Source: Dolomedes plantarius (lineage: Eukaryota > Arthropoda > Arachnida > Araneae > Dolomedidae). Taken from it: 64,000 nt of DNA. The position numbers were made by a program, and so were the translations under genes. The notes below the pieces were generated by a model. That model saw only the letters and a program-made list of their open reading frames with translations. It had not been told where the DNA came from and searched no databases. Position 1 is the first letter of the stretch; every line of letters starts with the position of its first letter. The stretch covers positions 118,735,931 to 118,799,930 of the forward strand of contig OU015491.1 in NCBI GenBank assembly GCA_907164885.2, in the 5' to 3' direction. This document shows, piece by piece, positions 61,331-64,000 of the stretch.

Positions 61331-61735
61331 CCAGTGTAAGTATAGTGTCGCCATCTATAAGCATTACACTGAAACTAAAATTTCAACTTCAGCTAATGTG
61401 TTGAAAAATCTCCATATTGTACAGACAATGTGATTAAATTAATTACAATAATTGCTAAGATTTTTAAGGTAAATAATAATAGAAATTTCAAATTAGATAA
61501 AATGTAAGTGATAACTTGACTTCTAAAATAACTAGACTATAAAATAACAGTGAGAAGTTATTATCATGGTATCGAATTTTACATATTTTTAGTCTAGTCT
61601 AGTCTAGTCTAGTGTCGCCATCTATGACCATTATACTGAGACTATAATTTCAACTTCAGGTCCCGTGTTAGAAAATCTCCATATTGTATTGGTAGTTTGA
61701 TTAAATTAATTATAATGATTTCTAAGATTTCATAA
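61331..61735. repeat. Tandem duplication (about 270-bp period) with (CTAGT)n
   Basis: GTGTCGCCATCTAT..CATTA.ACTGA.ACTA and TTAAATTAATTA.AAT..TT occur at 61343-61470 and again at 61612-61735. Between them is TCTAG repeated five times (61590-61612). Confidence 0.85.
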
Positions 61736-61739
61736 AAGT

Positions 61740-64000
61740 CATAATAATAATATTTTAAAATCAAATGAATATCAGCGCTTACTTGTATTCTTCTGTAAAC
61801 TAGATTTTCCCAAGTTTTTGGCGATTTCAATTTTATGTATTTTCGAAGATTCCTGTAATTGCACTATAAGTTAATATAAGTTACCTTCTGCAAATTTTTA
61901 TATAATGCTGTCATAAAACAGGAAAAATACGACTATGCCTTCGTAAAAATGAAAAAAAGGTATTGACTCTTTTACAATTTTTTTAGACTTTTATAGCTGG
62001 TCAATGACAATTTCAAGAATATTATTACTTTTATTCCGAAATAAAAGTAGTATTACGTTATACACTTTTATTCCGGAGTCAATCTGCAAGGACATTAGAA
62101 AATATGTAGCTCATTAAGACTTTTTTAAATTTGCAAATGGGGATTTTATATTATGTTATTAACCCTTTTAAGACATTATTTTAAAATGACGTAACTGAAC
62201 TATAGTTGGAAATTAATCTTTTACTTTCATTACTTTGGAAATATTATAGCTAAAAATTCAAATACAGTAACTCTTTGAATTTTACCTTGTTTCATTTTTT
62301 GAGAATATTTTGCATTTTCCTTTCCATTTATCTTCTCATTTTGTACGTTGAGGGTGGCTTCAAGTCTTTGATAATAGTATAAAATCACAACAACATCAAC
62401 AGCAGCAAAAATTTATTGTGAACCTTCCCTATGGTGGCCATGGTTCCAACCAATTACAAAAAGTTCTTATTACTTCGTTACGAGCAGTAATTTTCAGCTA
62501 CAGCATTTCACCCCTACAATGTCGAATTGTTGCAATGAGCTTTGCTATGATTGTAAATGTTATATGTTTTATAACGTTATATTTTCACGAGGCAGAATTT
62601 TCCCCTCCATAAACTCCTCCTGGTGACATTAGAGATGAACGAATATTTAATTTTCTTCATTTTTTCTTTCGAGATCAATGCTTTTCATCTCGTGATCCTT
62701 TGAACACACCCAGTTTTAAAAGGGTGGTTATTAGTATAATTATTATCATTATACAATCATTTATATTTTTCCCAGTATGAAGTAATGACACAAAGACGTA
62801 AAATTGACTTACATCCAAATTTTCATCAAATTGGCTTTTTTATATAACAACATTTTTCAATTGCTTCAACATTTGAGACTAGCGCACATTTTATTAATTT
62901 CAGTAAAATAAAAAATAAAAAATAATACATCCACAAACTATCATATATCTTAAAACTGTCCACTGTAAACATTAAAGCATCCTTTGTATTCAAGAAGCAC
63001 TTAAATTTTTATATAAATTTAACCTTGATTCTAAATTGCAGCTCTTCAAAATTATTTCTAAATCTCCAAAAACTGGATGATATAATTTTTTTCTTGTATA
63101 TCATATCATAGAATTCTCACAAACTCAGATTTTTTTTCCATTTCTTTATTTATATTTTTAACACATTTTCAAACTTTTCTACCGTCGTTTGATGACGTTT
63201 CTAAAGTTGTAGATCATGCAAGTGGGAGCTGACTTCAAGTTTTTTTTTTCCTTTCCTGTTGTCATTTAAAACGTAATACGCAACCAAAAGGCATGAAATG
63301 ATTTTCCTCTGCAAGTTTTTTTATTATACTTGTAACGAACAGGAAAAAATGATCAAATAAACTCATAAATTGTTTTATTATCTGTAGTTTCTTTACTCTC
63401 AGTAAGTTTTTGAAATAAAATAGTATTCTGAACCACTTCTCTGAGATATCATTGCCTGTTTCTCAAAACACAAATCTAAAAAATGTTAACATCTTCTACT
63501 TTCTGTTAGGATTTATTTTACTTCAAATGAGAATTTTTCTGTGTTGTGTGGGAAATATTTTAATTATTTCATTTTTGTTTTGCTGTTTGAAAAAAAAATA
63601 CGTAAACTATTTGAAAGGATGAGTAAAGTTTTATAATAAAAAGTGCAAATATGGGTAAAAAACTACATATGAACAAAAATATTTTTAAATGTGTTGAAAA
63701 ATGTAAGGTAAATATGATTAAAGTTCAATGCATATAACTTAAATTAAATAATTCAATAGAGCTAGATAATTATAGGAAGAATGTAGACAAAAAAATAACA
63801 GAAATCACTCACTTCGGGCTCTAAGCATCATAACGCAAGATTCTGTAGTAGTAACGGAACTAAACCAAATATCGAGGTAACCGACTGGTCTCATCAGGAG
63901 GCCTAACCAAATCAATTACCTCAAATGAGGGAACTTTCTGAATAGGATGCAGGTCTAATAAAAAGACATCCCAAGACAACAAATCCTTATATTTATCCGT
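61740..64000. other. A+T-rich intron to window end
   Basis: Nothing recognised in most of it. The last 200 bp (from about 63800) are less A+T-rich (ACTTCGGGCTCTAAGC, AGGAGGCCTAACC) and may be the start of another inserted element that continues past the window. No kinase-homology exon of the receptor is present. Confidence 0.5.

Noticed and set aside
62418..62612. 64-codon frame near 62.5 kb
   Set aside because: Single short hydrophobic frame without splice or homology support.

Overview
The window looks like intron-rich nuclear DNA from an arthropod, most likely a chelicerate such as a spider (inference). The grounds are strong A+T bias, canonical GT..AG splice sites, long (TA)n arrays, and a dense mix of Tc1/mariner, hAT, PIF/Harbinger, Helitron, integrase-type DNA transposons and tRNA-derived SINEs. 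I see no prokaryotic feature.

The one clear host gene is on the + strand: a receptor guanylyl cyclase of the natriuretic-peptide-receptor (NPR1/NPR2-like) type. Five consecutive exons are readable (15579-15771, 31046-31181, 47364-47455, 47590-47728, 52180-52258). They encode the membrane-proximal half of the ligand-binding ectodomain, the juxtamembrane Cys pair and the transmembrane helix. Intron phases agree at every junction. The N-terminal exons lie before the window, and the kinase-homology and cyclase exons lie after it. Everything else sits in its introns (>15.5, 15.3, 16.2, 0.13, 4.5 and >11.7 kb).

Layout. 1-15.5 kb: a decayed Tc1 element in a (TA)n tract, a solo-LTR-like segment, a pogo/Tigger-like element carrying a nested hAT MITE, a SINE, a dead mariner, a 3-kb integrase-type (Ginger-like) transposon broken by a SINE, and a Helitron. 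16-31 kb: a foldback mariner, a mariner/Tc1 chimera, a hAT element inside a tRNA-derived SINE, a foldback MITE with its empty site in a tandem duplicate, a long-TIR mariner, another MITE and a 126-bp (TA)n. 31-47 kb: a 3-kb foldback transposon, then a 7.7-kb region that may be an intronic non-coding gene with duplicated exons and two giant inverted repeats, then a hAT element with target duplications. 47-64 kb: four receptor exons, a hAT MITE, two more foldback mariners, a PIF/Harbinger element containing two head-to-tail Helitrons, an 800-bp (TA)n-like array, and quiet A+T-rich intron.

The most unusual theme is that several unrelated transposon families here exist as 'tail-to-tail' foldback derivatives: the 3' end (C-terminal transposase codons plus 3' UTR) is duplicated in inverted orientation and replaces the 5' half. 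The second theme is the candidate intronic RNA gene at 36.7-44.4 kb, whose putative last intron could fold into hairpins with stems of about 500 and 370 bp.
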